Part shown: in pieces, positions 45,382-57,026 of the stretch
How positions within the stretch are numbered: the first letter of the stretch is position 1
Layout of the letters: each line of letters starts with the position of its first letter
NCBI GenBank assembly: GCA_015832175.1
Contig: WJXW01000010.1
Coordinates: 620,001-684,000, forward strand
Length of the DNA stretch: 64,000 bases
Source: Paraphaeosphaeria minitans
Taxonomy: Eukaryota > Ascomycota > Dothideomycetes > Pleosporales > Didymosphaeriaceae
Reading direction: 5' to 3'
The notes under the pieces: generated by a model
What the model was told of the DNA's origin: nothing
Seen by the model: only the letters and a program-made list of their open reading frames with translations
Database searches by the model: none
Translations under genes and position numbers: made by a program

Positions 45382-46133
45382 GTTGGATGGTGTTTTAGAT
45401 GATCAGATTGCTGCTGGTTGTTTTTGAGAATAGATTTTGAGAGCCTTTCCAGATCCATGGGAGGAGAACCGAACGAAGAATTGTCGGGCTGTCTCTTCAT
45501 GATGGATGTCATTGACTAGACGAAGACGATCTAGAGCGAGACCGGTTATCTCAGGCAAAGAAGCGTGGAGGCAAGATCATCGCTCCGCTCCGCTCCGCGA
45601 TCCGCTCGTTATCCGCACGGGTGGGTCAACTGAACTTTGAACGGTATATCGATCGTATGCGTCTGCGGGCACATATTTGTGTCTTGCCGGGGTCTTGGCT
45701 CTCCGGACGGGAGCCTGGTTGTAACGTGACCTCTCCCGGGTCTATTAGAACGGATCACGTGCTCCGAACTGACTAAGGAAGACATCCGCATCACGTCATC
45801 ATTGAACGACTCCAAAACAAATATATGTGTTCTGGCTCCCCGTCTGTCCCTCACCTTTTCGTAACGCCATCAACAAGCATTTAAAAACTGCACGATCATA
45901 AAATGCAGGGTGCATTCCTCCCGCCGCAGAAGTGGAGCTCACAGGACCCTGCGGGGTAGACTAATTTACGTATACATGAGCCAACATTGACTACTGCAGA
46001 ACAGGCAGCTGTAAAGACGAAATCTCCATGCTTAATAGACACAGCTTTCTCCTCCACTAACTCCTACAAACTTCCGAAATCCAGATTTCTAGTCTCTCAT
46101 CCTCAACCGCACCTTTCACCCCAACACGCCACC
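45382..46133. promoter_or_regulatory. Divergent promoter region
   Basis: Separates the hydroxyacid dehydrogenase and the OsmC-like gene, transcribed away from each other. Contains a CGCTCCGCTCCGC repeat near 45585; no other element recognised. Confidence 0.4.
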
Positions 46134-46748
46134 ATGTCCTCCGCCGCCCACGCCCTGCGCGAAAAGCAAGCCCCCATCAAAGCCAACTACCGCAGCGACC
46201 CCTCCTCCGCCCTCGTCACACTCAAATCCACAGGCAGCCTCGACGCCTCCTCGATAACATGCAAGCTCTCGACTGGCGCCGCTGTCAAAGAGGCCTCGCG
46301 CATAGCAGGCCTGCACCCCAAAGCCGGCGGCGGCGACCCCAGCATCTCCAGTGAGTTGTGCTCCGGCGACATGCTACTCGACGCCCTCGTAGCGTGCGCG
46401 GGCGTGACACTCAAAGCGGTCGCGACTGCGCTCGGCATACCCATCGAATCGGGCACTGTAACGGCGGAAGGGGATTTGGACTTTAGGGGGACCATGGGCG
46501 TAGATCGGACGGCGCCGGTGGGGATGACGTGCTTGCGTATGGGATTCGAGGTTGTTTTCGGGGAGCGGGAGGACGGACCGGTTACGGAGAGTGAGGTGGA
46601 GGCGCTGGGGAAGCTGACGGAGCGGTACTGCGTCGTGCTGCAGACGCTGGTGAACAAGCCTGAGATTAGTGTGAAAGTGGTCGGGAAGGGTGGGGGGAAG
46701 GAGGAGGATGGCGTGTCAAGAGAGCTGAGCTGGGGACATGCGGCGTAA
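46134..46748 (+). CDS. OsmC-like redox protein
   Basis: 204 aa from ATG 46134 (context GCCACCATGTCC), preferred over an in-frame ATG at 45987. OsmC features: GLHPKAGGGDPSISSELCSG, then DMLLDALVACAGVTLKAVAT with the conserved Cys pair positions (Cys in ELCSG and VACAG), a beta-alpha-beta core and LGKLTERYCVVLQTL near the end. OsmC/Ohr proteins reduce organic peroxides with thiol chemistry. Its neighbour across the promoter may make H2O2 in peroxisomes, so a shared oxidative theme is possible but unproven. Confidence 0.88.
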   Translation: MSSAAHALREKQAPIKANYRSDPSSALVTLKSTGSLDASSITCKLSTGAAVKEASRIAGLHPKAGGGDPSISSELCSGDMLLDALVACAGVTLKAVATALGIPIESGTVTAEGDLDFRGTMGVDRTAPVGMTCLRMGFEVVFGEREDGPVTESEVEALGKLTERYCVVLQTLVNKPEISVKVVGKGGGKEEDGVSRELSWGHAA

Positions 46749-46938
46749 CCGCATGCACTTCCCTTAAATAAATACTCGCAAGACGGCGTGTTACTCCAGG
46801 ATGAGCTATCGACTACCAAACTTCCTACCTCATCGAGATGCATATCACCCCACGCCACGTGAAAACCAGACCATCCCTAAATTCCAAACCCTACACTGAT
46901 ATTGATATTTCCAGCTACCCATAACCGCAGAGGCCCTT

Positions 46939-47268
46939 CTACATCAGCCCCGGAAACCCCATCTCGGTACCCCGCGGACTGCGCAGAGCCGGAAACTGCA
47001 ACACACCGTCCGTCTCTGTCCTGCGCTGCTGCCTCGCGGGCTCCCGCTCGTGACCCGCCGTCTCCCCTCCCTCCATGGTCTTGATCAGATCATCCGCCTG
47101 ATCCAGCGCCCTCTCGACCTCCTCAGCCTGCTCCCAAACCGTCATTAGAACGGTCTTGAGGTCGCGTATCTGTTCCGTTCCCGCGCGGACGAGGTGGCGT
47201 AGCGTGTGGACGCAAGGCACGGTGGCGTCCTCTGGGCCAATGTTGAAGTGGGGTCTCGGCCTGGGCAT
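46939..47268 (-). CDS. Small hypothetical helical protein
   Basis: 109 aa from MPRPRPHFNIGPEDATVPCV. The centre LRHLVRAGTEQIRDLKTVLM and VWEQAEEVERALDQADDLIK is a long amphipathic helix, probably coiled coil; the C-terminus is basic and Gln/Arg-rich. Well-formed start and plausible composition; no family recognised. Confidence 0.5.
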   Translation of the reverse strand: MPRPRPHFNIGPEDATVPCVHTLRHLVRAGTEQIRDLKTVLMTVWEQAEEVERALDQADDLIKTMEGGETAGHEREPARQQRRTETDGVLQFPALRSPRGTEMGFPGLM

Positions 47269-47723
47269 CGCGGAGTCTGTGGTGATGATGGATAGGATGA
47301 TGGGTCGTAACGAGGTTGGGAGGTGGGAGGGGTTATATGGATGAGGTAGGTGCTGCGTTTGTGGTAGGAGTGGGGGGTTGACAGCGGAGGTAGCCACGTG
47401 AGTGCGTCGGTGTACACGGTGGGCCATATCGATGACAATTTGCTGTTCTGGTAATGGTATCTTTCGATTGTTCGCGTCGGGTTTGAACGGCCGATGTAGC
47501 GAAGCAATCCGTAAACGGTAGGTATTGGACAGGAAGATCGGCCGCCCGTCATCATGCGCAGCGTCTATCGTTATGTCTCGTCATCAATAATGAAGGAGCA
47601 TCGATACAAGAAAAAGCAGAGCTACACTATCTAAGCTTGAAGTCTGATACAATCTTCCAAAATTCTACCCGTGATCGGAACTTGTTGATACATGTATGCC
47701 CTCTTCCACCCCTCCCCATAGCC

Positions 47724-48221
47724 CTATCTGCATCCACCCCTTTTACCCCACATCAACGTCCAGCGAAGCTCTCCAAAAACTCTATCCTCTTCATCCTGCT
47801 TACCAGTCCGAGAAAACCTCTGTTCAGCATCCCGCAACCTCTGCCGATGATAAGCTTGCGTGAACCCCAACCTCACCTGGTCATCTTCTCCCGAAGGAGG
47901 ATTCGCAGGCCCACGCGAGGGCTTCTCGTGCCCATGCTGGTGAAAAACCGTGGAAGCCGGTCTGCCATTAGACGCAGGAGTGCCGAGAAGGGAGCGATTC
48001 GATGTGATACCATGAGCACCCGGAGCACTGCCTCCTTGCCCGGCGTTCCGACGGTGGGGAGGCACGTAGGCTGGGACACGCGCACTCATTACTTGGGCTG
48101 GGTTTCCGTACTTTGAGATAATCAGCGGTACACCGGGTTCGGCGGAAGGCTGACTTCGTTTCTTGAATATCCGATCGTGGTCGTTTGGATCGATGGATTT
48201 GAGTCCTTCTTTGGCTGGCAT
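47724..48221 (-). CDS. Hypothetical protein
   Basis: 165 aa, single exon, beginning MPAKEGLKSIDPNDHDRIFK. The segment PGVPLIISKYGNPAQVMSAR followed by VPAYVPPHRRNAG is reminiscent of short basic motifs of RNA-associated proteins, but no domain is present. C-terminal LGFTQAYHRQRLRDAEQRFS is helical. Codon and amino-acid use look coding. Confidence 0.5.
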   Translation of the reverse strand: MPAKEGLKSIDPNDHDRIFKKRSQPSAEPGVPLIISKYGNPAQVMSARVPAYVPPHRRNAGQGGSAPGAHGITSNRSLLGTPASNGRPASTVFHQHGHEKPSRGPANPPSGEDDQVRLGFTQAYHRQRLRDAEQRFSRTGKQDEEDRVFGELRWTLMWGKRGGCR

Positions 48222-48852
48222 CCTGGATACAGGTTTGGACAGGTGGATGAATCGAGCAGAGTGTCAGACCATCTGATACGATGGGGGACCGCTGAATCTT
48301 TTAGACTCAGGTCTCAGATGTCCTGGGTGTCGTGCTTGTTCGCAATCTGTTTGTTTTCGCGTCAGGCGCTACTGCGACGGCACGGGAACGCAGAGTCAGG
48401 TCCCATACGGAGGTTCTAGGAAAGAATCATTCGGACGATCCGGTGTGTGTGACTTCGCTGGCAAAGTCTGGTAAGACATCGAATGAACATGCACCCATCC
48501 ACACAGCACAACTTCCGCGGGGTAGCAAACCCTACCTACAACATCGCGACTTTCAAAAAGTTAACATACCGCAACTTGCCATCAAACCCCCCATCCAACC
48601 CTACTCCCACCTCCCAATCCCCTCTCCCATCTCATCCTCCAACGCCCCATCCTCCCCACACCAAAAAAACACCCCCCTTCTACCCCTCCCTCCCCCAAGC
48701 CAACGACCCAGACCCCGACCCCGACCGCGACCGCTCTGGCACCGACCCTCCCTGCTCCCCTCCCCCATACACCTCCCTCGAAACCTCCGCAACAGCCGCA
48801 TACTCCACCGCCGTAAGACCCCTTTCCAGCAGTGCTCCCCCGGATCGTAGTA

Positions 48853-49275
48853 CTACTCATACGCCGTGATGGTCCGGCCGTCTACGGTGGCGAGGTTGAT
48901 ATCTCGGAGTTTGGAGTCGAATTCGGTTGGGGTGACTGCGGGTCTGGTTGCTGGGGGGTGGGACGTTGTTGTTGTTGTTGGTTGGGTGTGTGGATGGGTT
49001 TGGGTTGGGGATGGAGGGGGCTGGGTGTTTGTGTTGATGTCGATGTTGGGGTTGGGGTCGGGGTTGGATGGCATCGGAGCGAGGTAGGCGGCGGGACTTT
49101 GGTTCAACGCGCTGAAGCCGGATCGTAACGCCTCCATCATCCGTCCGTCGCGGTCGCGACGGACGGCTTCATCTGCTGGGAGTGTAGTGTACACCTTCCC
49201 CGTTTTGTCTCGCGGATGTTTGGGTTTCTGGTGCGAAGGCTGGGGTCTGCTGTTGTTGTCGTTGTTGGCTGCCAT
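48853..49275 (-). CDS. Hypothetical Pro/Thr-rich protein
   Basis: About 140 aa from ATG 49275 (an in-frame ATG at 49281 is two codons earlier). The N-terminal part PRDKTGKVYTTLPADEAVRR and MMEALRSGFSALNQSP looks structured; then a low-complexity Pro/Thr/His linker; then EFDSKLRDINLATVDGRTIT at the end. The conserved-looking ends around a repeat linker support a real gene. Function unknown. Confidence 0.45.
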   Translation of the reverse strand: MAANNDNNSRPQPSHQKPKHPRDKTGKVYTTLPADEAVRRDRDGRMMEALRSGFSALNQSPAAYLAPMPSNPDPNPNIDINTNTQPPPSPTQTHPHTQPTTTTTSHPPATRPAVTPTEFDSKLRDINLATVDGRTITAYE

Positions 49276-49281
49276 CTCCAA

Positions 49282-50133
49282 GTGCGTATTTCGAGACGAT
49301 GCTGTACGGTACGGTACCTACCTATTGATGCAGAGCCACTCCGCCGTGCCCAGCGAGAACTCCCCATCTTATAACACCATCACCTCTAAAGTTTGTGACC
49401 CACTGTTTGCAAAAAGCAGCATCACACACAACCAATTACATGCAGCATACACATGCCCGCAGAAGAAAAACAAATCGTCAACCAACGGCGTGAGTGGGTG
49501 AATAACAAATTCTAAATTGAAAGGACCGGCGGGATCCCGGATAGCTCCTACAGGTACCTACCTACCTTCTACCAGCAAAATCCAACATCCCTATACCCTC
49601 CAGTCTCAACTTAGACAAACGTGTATCCGTGAAGAACAAAGAAGAATGATGGGTCTAGAATACCCGCCACGGTGTCCTTTTTTTCACCTAGGGTGCCAGT
49701 GCAATTAGCTATGCAACATTTATCATGCAAGCGTGCAAAATGTTGTACCTATACCAAGTCGCACACCATAGGTACGTTTCCGAAAGAAGCCCTTTCCCCT
49801 TCCAACCACAGACGCAAAGGTGGAACTTCCCACCTGGATTACGGACCTGCGCCACGTGTTTCATCAAACGGGCGAAAAAAAAAGTCCAAAAGTTCGACCA
49901 GGAAAAAGCCATACCGTAGTTGCGGATACGGAATGGAAAATCCGACATTGTGGTTAAGCTCACCATCGCGCCGGGGGCTCAACGTGCAGTACATTATTGA
50001 CATTCACATGCTCTACCACCCTCCGCACGAAACATGCAGACGTCGTATCGTCCACCACGAACGCGTGCACGAATCCCCCTTCCGTCCCATTGCTCACACC
50101 GTGCACCCTCTGCCCGCACCTCGCCTCGCCTTG
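49282..50133. other. Intergenic, nothing recognised
   Basis: Includes TACCTACCTA motifs at about 49316 and 49555; no gene supported. Confidence 0.45.
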
Positions 50134-51619
50134 CTACTTAAAAATCTTGCCGAGAACCTTCTTCCCCATCCCCAACAACTCCCTCGCCTCACGCTTCAAA
50201 TCCTCCTGCCCTGCAAACCCACCCCCACCCTCCACCAGCCCCCCCTGGCCCCCGCAGTGTCCCTTACCCCCGCAAGCGCCCCCGTCGCACCCGTGCAAGA
50301 AATGCTCCACGTTGCCGCAGCACCTCCCGCAATACCCATTGCCCATGAAGGGCCCTTGGTCTCCCCACCCGACGCGCATGATCCTCGCTTTTCTGCCGTC
50401 CCAGCCCGTCTTCGCGTCGGTGGCGTGGAAGACGCCCCAGACCTCGTGGCCGGCGGGGCCGTTGACGGTGACGAAGTTGCCGTGGCCGGGGCCGTAGGGG
50501 GGCGTGTCGTCGCGCGCGGCCTGGATGAGGGGGAAGGGGGATTTGTGCCAGGACTGGGGGGAGAGGGGGTGTCCGCCGGTGAAGTGGAGGATGTTCATCT
50601 TGTACTTGTGGGTCCTGTTGCGAGGTGTTATCGGGTGTTTACTTGATCAGCGTTGGGTTGGGAAGGGGGTCGCCTACCAGCTTCCAGCGCAGGAGTAGAC
50701 GATGCCTGCCCACCGGCCGTCTGGGCTGCACAGGAACTGAGGTCCTTCGTTGATTCCGCTCTTTCCACTGTACTCCCACGGATTGTCTGGCGTGCTGATG
50801 CGTACCGGATGGCCTTGGCACTCTGTCGGGCTCACCATCTCGATGATGTAGATCTTGTCGGATTGTCAGTTCCGGAATTCTCCACATAGTCCCGTCAAAC
50901 AGACCTCTTGCTTGCTCTCATCATTCCCCGTACCGAGCGGCCATCCAGAGTACACAAAACACAGTCCACCATGCAGCGAGATGACTGTGCCGTCGATAGC
51001 CCATTGGTCCTTCGGCATGCCCTCCAACCGCCCCGCGAACTCCCACTTCGACGAGTCCATCGGATCCTGGTCTGCAGGCGGTCCCGAAACAACAAACATG
51101 CGGTGAGACTTGTTCCCATGCTTCGGATCAGTAGCCGCAAAGTAGACATACCACCGACCATGCAGAGAATGCAATTCGGGGGCCCACAGATCGCCAGAGT
51201 ACTCCTTGTCGGGTGGGGGCCGCCTACACTCATCAGCACGTCTCTCCCGACACTAAGGAACCCCCTCGGCGTCCCCCCCAAGCCCATTCTCCAGAGCGCG
51301 CCAACCCTTCCCGGTGCACCTCTCCTCCGTCTTCGAGGCGTCACCCCGAACACCAACCCCCGCCACCAAAATCTCGCCAACTCTTCAGAACCTCCGGAAA
51401 TATCAGGACTCACCACACGCACTCCTTCCGCGCCCTCTTCTCAAACTCGAACAGACTATCCGCCGCCCAAACCTCCACACGATCCCCCACCGTAAACGTC
51501 ATGTAAAACGTCCCCTTGTCCCAAATCACATACGGATCCGGACACGTGCGATCCGTAATCGTGAGTATGTGGTCGTTGTACGCGGGCGCGCCTTGCTGGC
51601 TGGGGAAGTGCTGTGTCAT
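50134..51619 (-). CDS. Glycoside hydrolase family 43 protein
   Basis: Exons 51619-51414, 51223-50905, 50853-50678 and 50614-50134; introns 190, 51 and 63 bp; 393 aa. The five-bladed propeller residues are visible: DRTCPDPYVIWDKGTFYMTF (base Asp28), DLWAPELHSLHGRWYVYFAA, QWAIDGTVISLHGG (Asp146) and GINEGPQFLCSPDGRW (acid Glu211), then GSWTHKYKMNILHFTGGHPL and GPGHGNFVTVNGPAGHEVWG. After the propeller comes a tail of about 55 residues rich in Cys and Gly (CGRCCGNVEHFLHGCDGGAC). No signal peptide is found at the chosen ATG, so a further 5' exon may be missing. The family cleaves arabinose- or xylose-containing side chains; this sequence lies in an uncharacterised fungal branch. Confidence 0.87.
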
Positions 51620-52451
51620 TTTGCCTTTTCCTGGAGAGTGACCAGTTCCACTCGCTGGGTGTTGTCCAGAGCCGGGGTGCGGGTTTGGGGAGGGTAAGAG
51701 GGTTTGAATTGGGTGTTGCGGTGCTGGAATGACAGACAGTAAGTTGGTAGGCGGGGCGTACGGGGATGTGGTGCGCCTCGCGGGTGTGACCAGGCGGGGT
51801 GACGTCAGCGATCGTGGTTGTAGAACTGCAGGCGCAGCAGATACACACAGTCCGACGCAAGTGCACAAGTCGTCATGGGAAAAAGGAACCCCAGAACTAG
51901 CATCGCTGATATTCCCGCGTGGGTTCAATCCAGAGATAACCTCGCCGAGAGTATTATTTAACCCCTGTAAATAGCCAACCTGGCTGGCACATCGTCGCAG
52001 AGTAGTGTTTTGACTCTAGTATAATTGCTCCACGACCGTTTTCACACACATGAAAGAAAAGAACCTCGCCAGTTACTACCTTGCAGCGCCGTCGTCCGTC
52101 TCCTATCCAAGTTTTCGACAGAGCTATTCCTTCAAGCCAACTCTATCCTCCGTTCGAAACATGGTATAAAACATATGATCCAACGGGATCCGATACTCAA
52201 TATCGCGTGAATCCAAACGAGAGAAAGACAAATACCGTACAAGACACTGAATACAAGTAGCGGTAGAGTGCATAGCGGCATCAAGTATAAACGTATTAAC
52301 GTCCGTCTTGGTATCCAATCAGTGACGGTATGATGATGTCCAAACGCCGTGCCAAAATCAGAGGGAATCCAGAAAATATTCGTGTACCCAAAGTTGAACC
52401 CAAAAGAGAATGCGCGCACTAGAACAAAGATGCGGGAGCAGGCACAAGTCA
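51620..52451. other. Intergenic, nothing recognised
   Basis: Between the GH43 gene and the 3' end of SPA2. A Pro/Ser-rich open frame continuing upstream of the GH43 start could be an N-terminal extension, but has no signal peptide. Confidence 0.4.
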
Positions 52452-55336
52452 TCAAAAGTCACTCTTAATTGTCTGGTCGACACTCAATTCGCCTGTCTCA
52501 ATGCGGTCGACGCGAAGTACGAGCTCCTACCTCTACGTTAGCAGGGTGAACCTACACAAGATCGGGGAACGAGCATACCTTGAGAGCTCGGGCGGTCTTG
52601 AAAGCCAGTGGCGGTATGTTCTCTCGTCCACCTCCGGCAATGTCCATGGCTAACAGATCCTGCCTGCAGTCTTCGAGTACCTCGACAACCGGGACAGCAT
52701 GTTTCTTCAGAGCAGGGCTGGAAAGCTCCCTCACAGCGTCGTAGGTGCGGCTGCCCGTGTCCTGCACCGCACGCGAGATGTCTTGAATGTAGTAGTCAAT
52801 CTGCTGCTCATCGGCAGGTGTAGAAACAGGGTTAGAGCGAACGAGGTTGACCAGAGGCTGGATGCTCTGAACAAGAAGGGCGGTCTGATCTTCAAGATAA
52901 TTCTACGAACCCGTAAGACTTGTTTTGCGATGCTTGCGCGCATGGGACACGTTAGTATACCTTGAAATCGGCCATGCCTTGATCCCTCTCGTAATCCATC
53001 CCATTTGCGCCGTAACTCTGTCGGTCGTAGCCGCTGTATGGCGAGCTATACGCACTATATCTGGTGGAATCGCTGCTCCCGCCTTTGCTGCGTTGGCGCT
53101 GGTGGCCGAGTCCAAGGGCCACAGGGTTGCCGTTCGTGACGTTGGAGGTAGAACCGTTCGGCTTGAGGGGCATGGGTCTATCGTCTTCTTCGTCCTGGTC
53201 GAGTTCGTCCTCGTGTGTCGGCCGAACCTTCACATGCTTGACTAACTCGACCACGGCGGTGGAAAGGTGGCTAGCTGCAGCGTCCAACAGGCTCACGGGC
53301 GCAAGGCCACCCGATGATGCCTGATTTTTGCTCGCAGTGATGAGGTTGTTTGCGGTGGCGCTGACACGGGACTTGAGTTTCTTCTCAGGGTTCGCCACAT
53401 CTCCACTCACGCTACTGGTGGGAGACGCGAGCTGTGAGAGCGAGGTATTGTCAATGTCACCAGTGATGGCTCGTACGCACTTCACCACGTGCCTCATGCT
53501 CTCGAGCACCTGCTCAGGATCAGCCCTGCGTGCAACCTGGAGCAACTCGTCGATGCTCAGTTGAAAGTTGGTAACGTGCACATCCTTGACGGCGCCATCC
53601 GGCGTGCTCAAAGCAGCGTCACGGGTATAGTTGCTGATGTCAGGAGATGCGAGAGACGCCAGGCCGATGGACGACGCTTTCAAGCTCCTCAGCTGAGTCT
53701 TGGCACGTGCGTAGCGGGTCTTCCACTCCTTGACTTCGGCCTCCAGGGACGAGACCTGACCGGCGAGACGCTCCTCCTTCTCGACAGCTGCGTCGCTCCG
53801 TGACGACAGCTCCCGCATTTCCTGCAAAGACATTTGCGCATCCCGACGGACCTCTTCGAAAACCTGTTGCTGCTCGCTAAGCTCACGTTCCAGTTCCTCG
53901 CAGCGCTGTCTCCATTCATCGTTGTCACCGTCGTATGCCTTTTGTGGTGGGTTCGCTTCCAGGTGCGCGATTTGAGCAAGCAGGTTCCGTTCCGAGTCAG
54001 CGTTTTCGTTCCGTAACCGGTCAATCTCCGAACGGAGGGAGATGTTCAAGTTCTCGGCTTTCTCAACCTTCTCTTCCAACGAGTAGCGCAAGTCATCCCA
54101 TTCTGCTCGCTCCGATGCGGTATTCGTGTCGCGCGCGCCATCTGCCTCTTTTGCCTTTTCCAGCTCTGCGTCCTTGTCTCGCAACGATCCCTCCAACGAG
54201 TCCACTTTGGCCTGCAGCTCTGCTAGCTGATTTTCCAGATCCGATATCATCTTTCCCTGTGCCTCGCCCATGCTCTTCGCGCTCTTGTTGGTCTGTCGCC
54301 GAGCGGCAGCACCCTCCAAGTGGAAGGCATCGTCGTCATCCGCGCCGCTGTCGTCGTCGTCCTCGACCATGGTTCCCTTGTTCGGCACGATGGTGTTTGA
54401 CTGGAAGGTTTTGGGAAGCGGGCGTCCCAGGTCGTTGGTCTGTGAGCCAGGGCGCAGCGCGCCCGGTGGCCCAGGCATCATGCCGGGCGGTGGTGGACCA
54501 TTGCGATATCCACCGGGCGGAGGACGGCCGCCGCGCATGCTGTTCGGTGTGCCGATGCGACTGGGCGCCCCTCTGCTGGCCCTGCTGGCCATACTACCGG
54601 CCGGACTGCTGCTTCGAGGCATGTCTCCACCAGCAAAGCGCGGCGTCCTTCTCCCGAGTTCGTAGAAGACATCGGTGGCGAGCTGGCGGAAGCGCTCGAG
54701 CGGCAGCGTGGACAGCTTCTGCCGCGCCTGGTTACGCTTCGGGTGAAAGTTGTTCTTGGGCAAAAGGTGCTTGGGGGTCTCGTTGCCTGGAGCACCAGGG
54801 CCGCCGCGCTTGCGGTCTTGCTCGCGGCGGATGGATTCGTCGTATACGTCGGTGCTGAGCTCCTGGAACTGCACCGTCGACAGGCGCGTGAGCTTGTCCT
54901 TTGCTCTGCTCGGGCGCGGATTGCCCTTTTCGTCGTTCAGGTAGGGACCCAGGTAGGCTTTGAGCACGCGGTAGTGCTCCGAGAGGGTTTCCTCGAGGGC
55001 CTTGATGCCACGTTCGCTCATGGCGCGTTCGTTCATGCCACGGTCGCTCATGGCGCGTTCGTTCATGCCGCGGTCGCTCATGCTCTGGGCATACAAGCCG
55101 GTGCCGTCGCTGGAGCGCCCCACGGAGCTCGGCGGCGAGGGGTTGCCGTTGCGGGCCATGCTGCCAGACATGCGGCCATCGACGTTGCCGTGGATGCTGG
55201 TGGGCGGGGTCACGCCGTTCCTGGACGGGGGCAGCGAGGGCGAGTACGGGTTGTCGAGGCTCTGGTAGCGGCCGACGGGCGACCACTCGGTGCTGTCGGT
55301 CGAGACAGGCGAGAGGGTGCCATTGCGCCCGTTCAT
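52452..55336 (-). CDS. SPA2: Polarisome scaffold Spa2
   Basis: Exons 55336-52961, 52902-52579 and 52526-52452; 924 aa. After a Ser/Pro-rich N-terminus with a tandem MSDRGMNERA repeat (residues about 86-110) come the two Spa2 homology repeats (about 112-172 and 200-235; KDKLTRLSTVQFQELSTDVY and RQKLSTLPLERFRQLATDVF). A Pro/Gly linker and acidic patch follow, then coiled coil at about 360-580 (DLENQLAELQAKVDSLEGSL). The C-terminal helical domain spans about 595-924 and ends RVDRIETGELSVDQTIKSDF. The last two exons were joined by phase-0 introns that extend DFK to NYLEDQTALLVQSIQPLVNL and LK to ELVLRVDRIE. Spa2 sits at hyphal tips and brings together formin and MAP-kinase modules. Architecture and length fit the family well. 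Confidence 0.94.
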
Positions 55337-56880
55337 GGTGCAGTGGTGGCGGTCGCGGGCGCTGGGCGCTGGGTGCGGTGTGGTGCGTGTCGGTGTCGGA
55401 GCGCTAGGTATGGTGTGGTGTGTGGTGTGTGGTGTGTGTGGGAATGCGTAGGCAGCTCTTCAGCGGGCCATGCGTGGGCAAAGGCGTTGGTCGGGCAGTC
55501 GCAGTGCGAAACGAAACGCAGGCCAAAGCGTAGGTGTGGTAGGTAGGTACGGTAGGCGGGTGGGTAGGTAGGTAGGTAGATAGGTAGGTAGATTGGTAGA
55601 TAGGTAGGTAGATTGGTAGATAGGTAGGTAGATTGGTAGGCAGGTAGGACGGTAGGTAGGATGGTAGGTAGGACGGTAGGTAGGATGGTAGGTAGGACGG
55701 TAGGTAGGATGGTAGGTAGGATGGTAGCTAGGATGGTAGCTAGGACGGTAGGTAGGATGGTAGGAATCTATCGAATGCGGCAGCAGCGATGGGGGCGAAG
55801 GACAAGGACAAGGACAACGGCAACAGCAACCGCCAACCGCCAAGAACAACAAGATGCAGAAGGACAACAAAGAAGCGAGGAGCAACAAGCACAGGACACA
55901 CTCGTCACGCGTCACCGAGGCCTGCTGCAGCGGACTTGCAGGAACGAGTCCAAGGCATAGGTACGAGTGTCAGTCTCAAAATGTCGGTAGAGGGTCCAGT
56001 CCATGCCCCCTTTCACGGACGACGGCGACTTACGACCGGCTTGGCTTGCGCGGATTGCTCGTCCTCGTTGGCAGCCGCAGCCCAGCGCTAGAAGGCCCAT
56101 GATTGGCCTGGTGAGAAGACAGGGGCCCCGAACGGCCCACCGCGCATCCGCCGCCCCGTCCAAGTGAAGTGCTGCATCCAGGGCAGCCTCACCCCTCTTG
56201 CGCAAGGATCAATCTGTGCTTGTCGTCGTCGTCGTCGTCGTTGCGTCCAGAGCCTTGCGTCAACGTCTCCCCTGTGTATGTATATATGTCTGCGCGTCCC
56301 CGTGGTAGACTGTCTCGGTGTGCATACTGCGAACGTAGTATACAGTATCCAGTGCACAGCACCTACCCAGTATCTACCTACCCAGTGCCTACCTCACCTC
56401 TCTTCGCGACCCGTCCACCTACACCGCATCCCTCCACCCTTGCAAATTGCGGGCCTCGCCAGTCGAGGGTCGAGACCGGTGTCCACTGTCCACGCCTCGT
56501 CACCGCCCTAGCAACATGTGGAGATTGGGAGATTCGCCTTTGTGCACAGTGCCGCCCTCTTGCGAAAAGCCAGCTAGAATGACATGGTACCTACCTAGAT
56601 ACCTACAGTAAGAATACCTATCGTGCCCTCAAGCACCACCCATCGTGACAGAAACGCCCGCGAGCTGTCAGTGGCGCCCCTTCCGCAGCCCTGCAGCCCT
56701 GCAGCCCTGCAGCCCGCCAGCCCACCAGCCCGCCACCCTTGCCAGATGCTGCGGTTATGCGCCCTCCCCGATACGCCGATACGCTCCCATCCCCATCCCT
56801 ATTCCTATCCCTATCCATCATGTACCCTCCCGCCTTCCATAGTACATGTTCCGTGTATCCTGCTCCTCCGTCGTCCATCC
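55337..56880. other. Repeat-rich intergenic region
   Basis: Holds a long TAGG-based array (listed separately), GTGTGGTG tracts near 55410-55440, CAACGG/CAAGGACAAGG repeats near 55800-55830, a GTCGTCGTCGTC run near 56222-56240 and GCAGCCCTGCAGCCCT repeats near 56690-56715. No gene supported. Confidence 0.5.
55539..55768. repeat. TAGG/TAGA microsatellite-minisatellite array
   Basis: About 230 bp built of TAGG units, organised into higher-order units of about 24 bp (with TAGATTGG) and then about 20 bp (with GGATGG or GGACGG). It lies about 200 bp upstream of the SPA2 start. Confidence 0.92.
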
Positions 56881-56882
56881 TA

Positions 56883-56909
56883 CCGTAGACTTCTTCTAAT
56901 GCCGGTTGA
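56883..56909. mobile_element. MITE terminal-repeat fragment
   Basis: 27 bp beginning CCGTAGACTTCTTCTAATGC, 25 of 27 identical to the terminal repeat at 32207, preceded by TA. No opposite end is found nearby, so it is a solo end or a truncated copy, 118 bp beyond the ING gene stop. Confidence 0.65.
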
Positions 56910-56926
56910 TCAGGGGCTGTTCCGGT

Positions 56927-56998
56927 GACACTGCTCACGACACTGCTCACGACACTGCTCACGACACTGCTCACGACACTGCTCACGACACTGCTCGC
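56927..56998. repeat. 12-bp tandem repeat, six units
   Basis: Six head-to-tail copies of GACACTGCTCAC (last one altered), just inside the MITE end and 29 bp beyond the ING stop codon. Confidence 0.92.
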
Positions 56999-57026
56999 GA
57001 CCGAGGTGCTGTTCCGATGATATTGC

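Noticed and set aside
49672..50646. 324-codon plus-strand frame
   Set aside because: Mostly antisense to the last GH43 exon, which has clear family motifs and spliced upstream exons.
51620..51928. N-terminal extension of the GH43 protein to 51928
   Set aside because: Ser/Pro-rich and without signal peptide; the ATG at 51619 has a better context, though a missing 5' exon is still possible.
53935..55546. Plus-strand frames of 267-307 codons
   Set aside because: Antisense to SPA2, with no domain.
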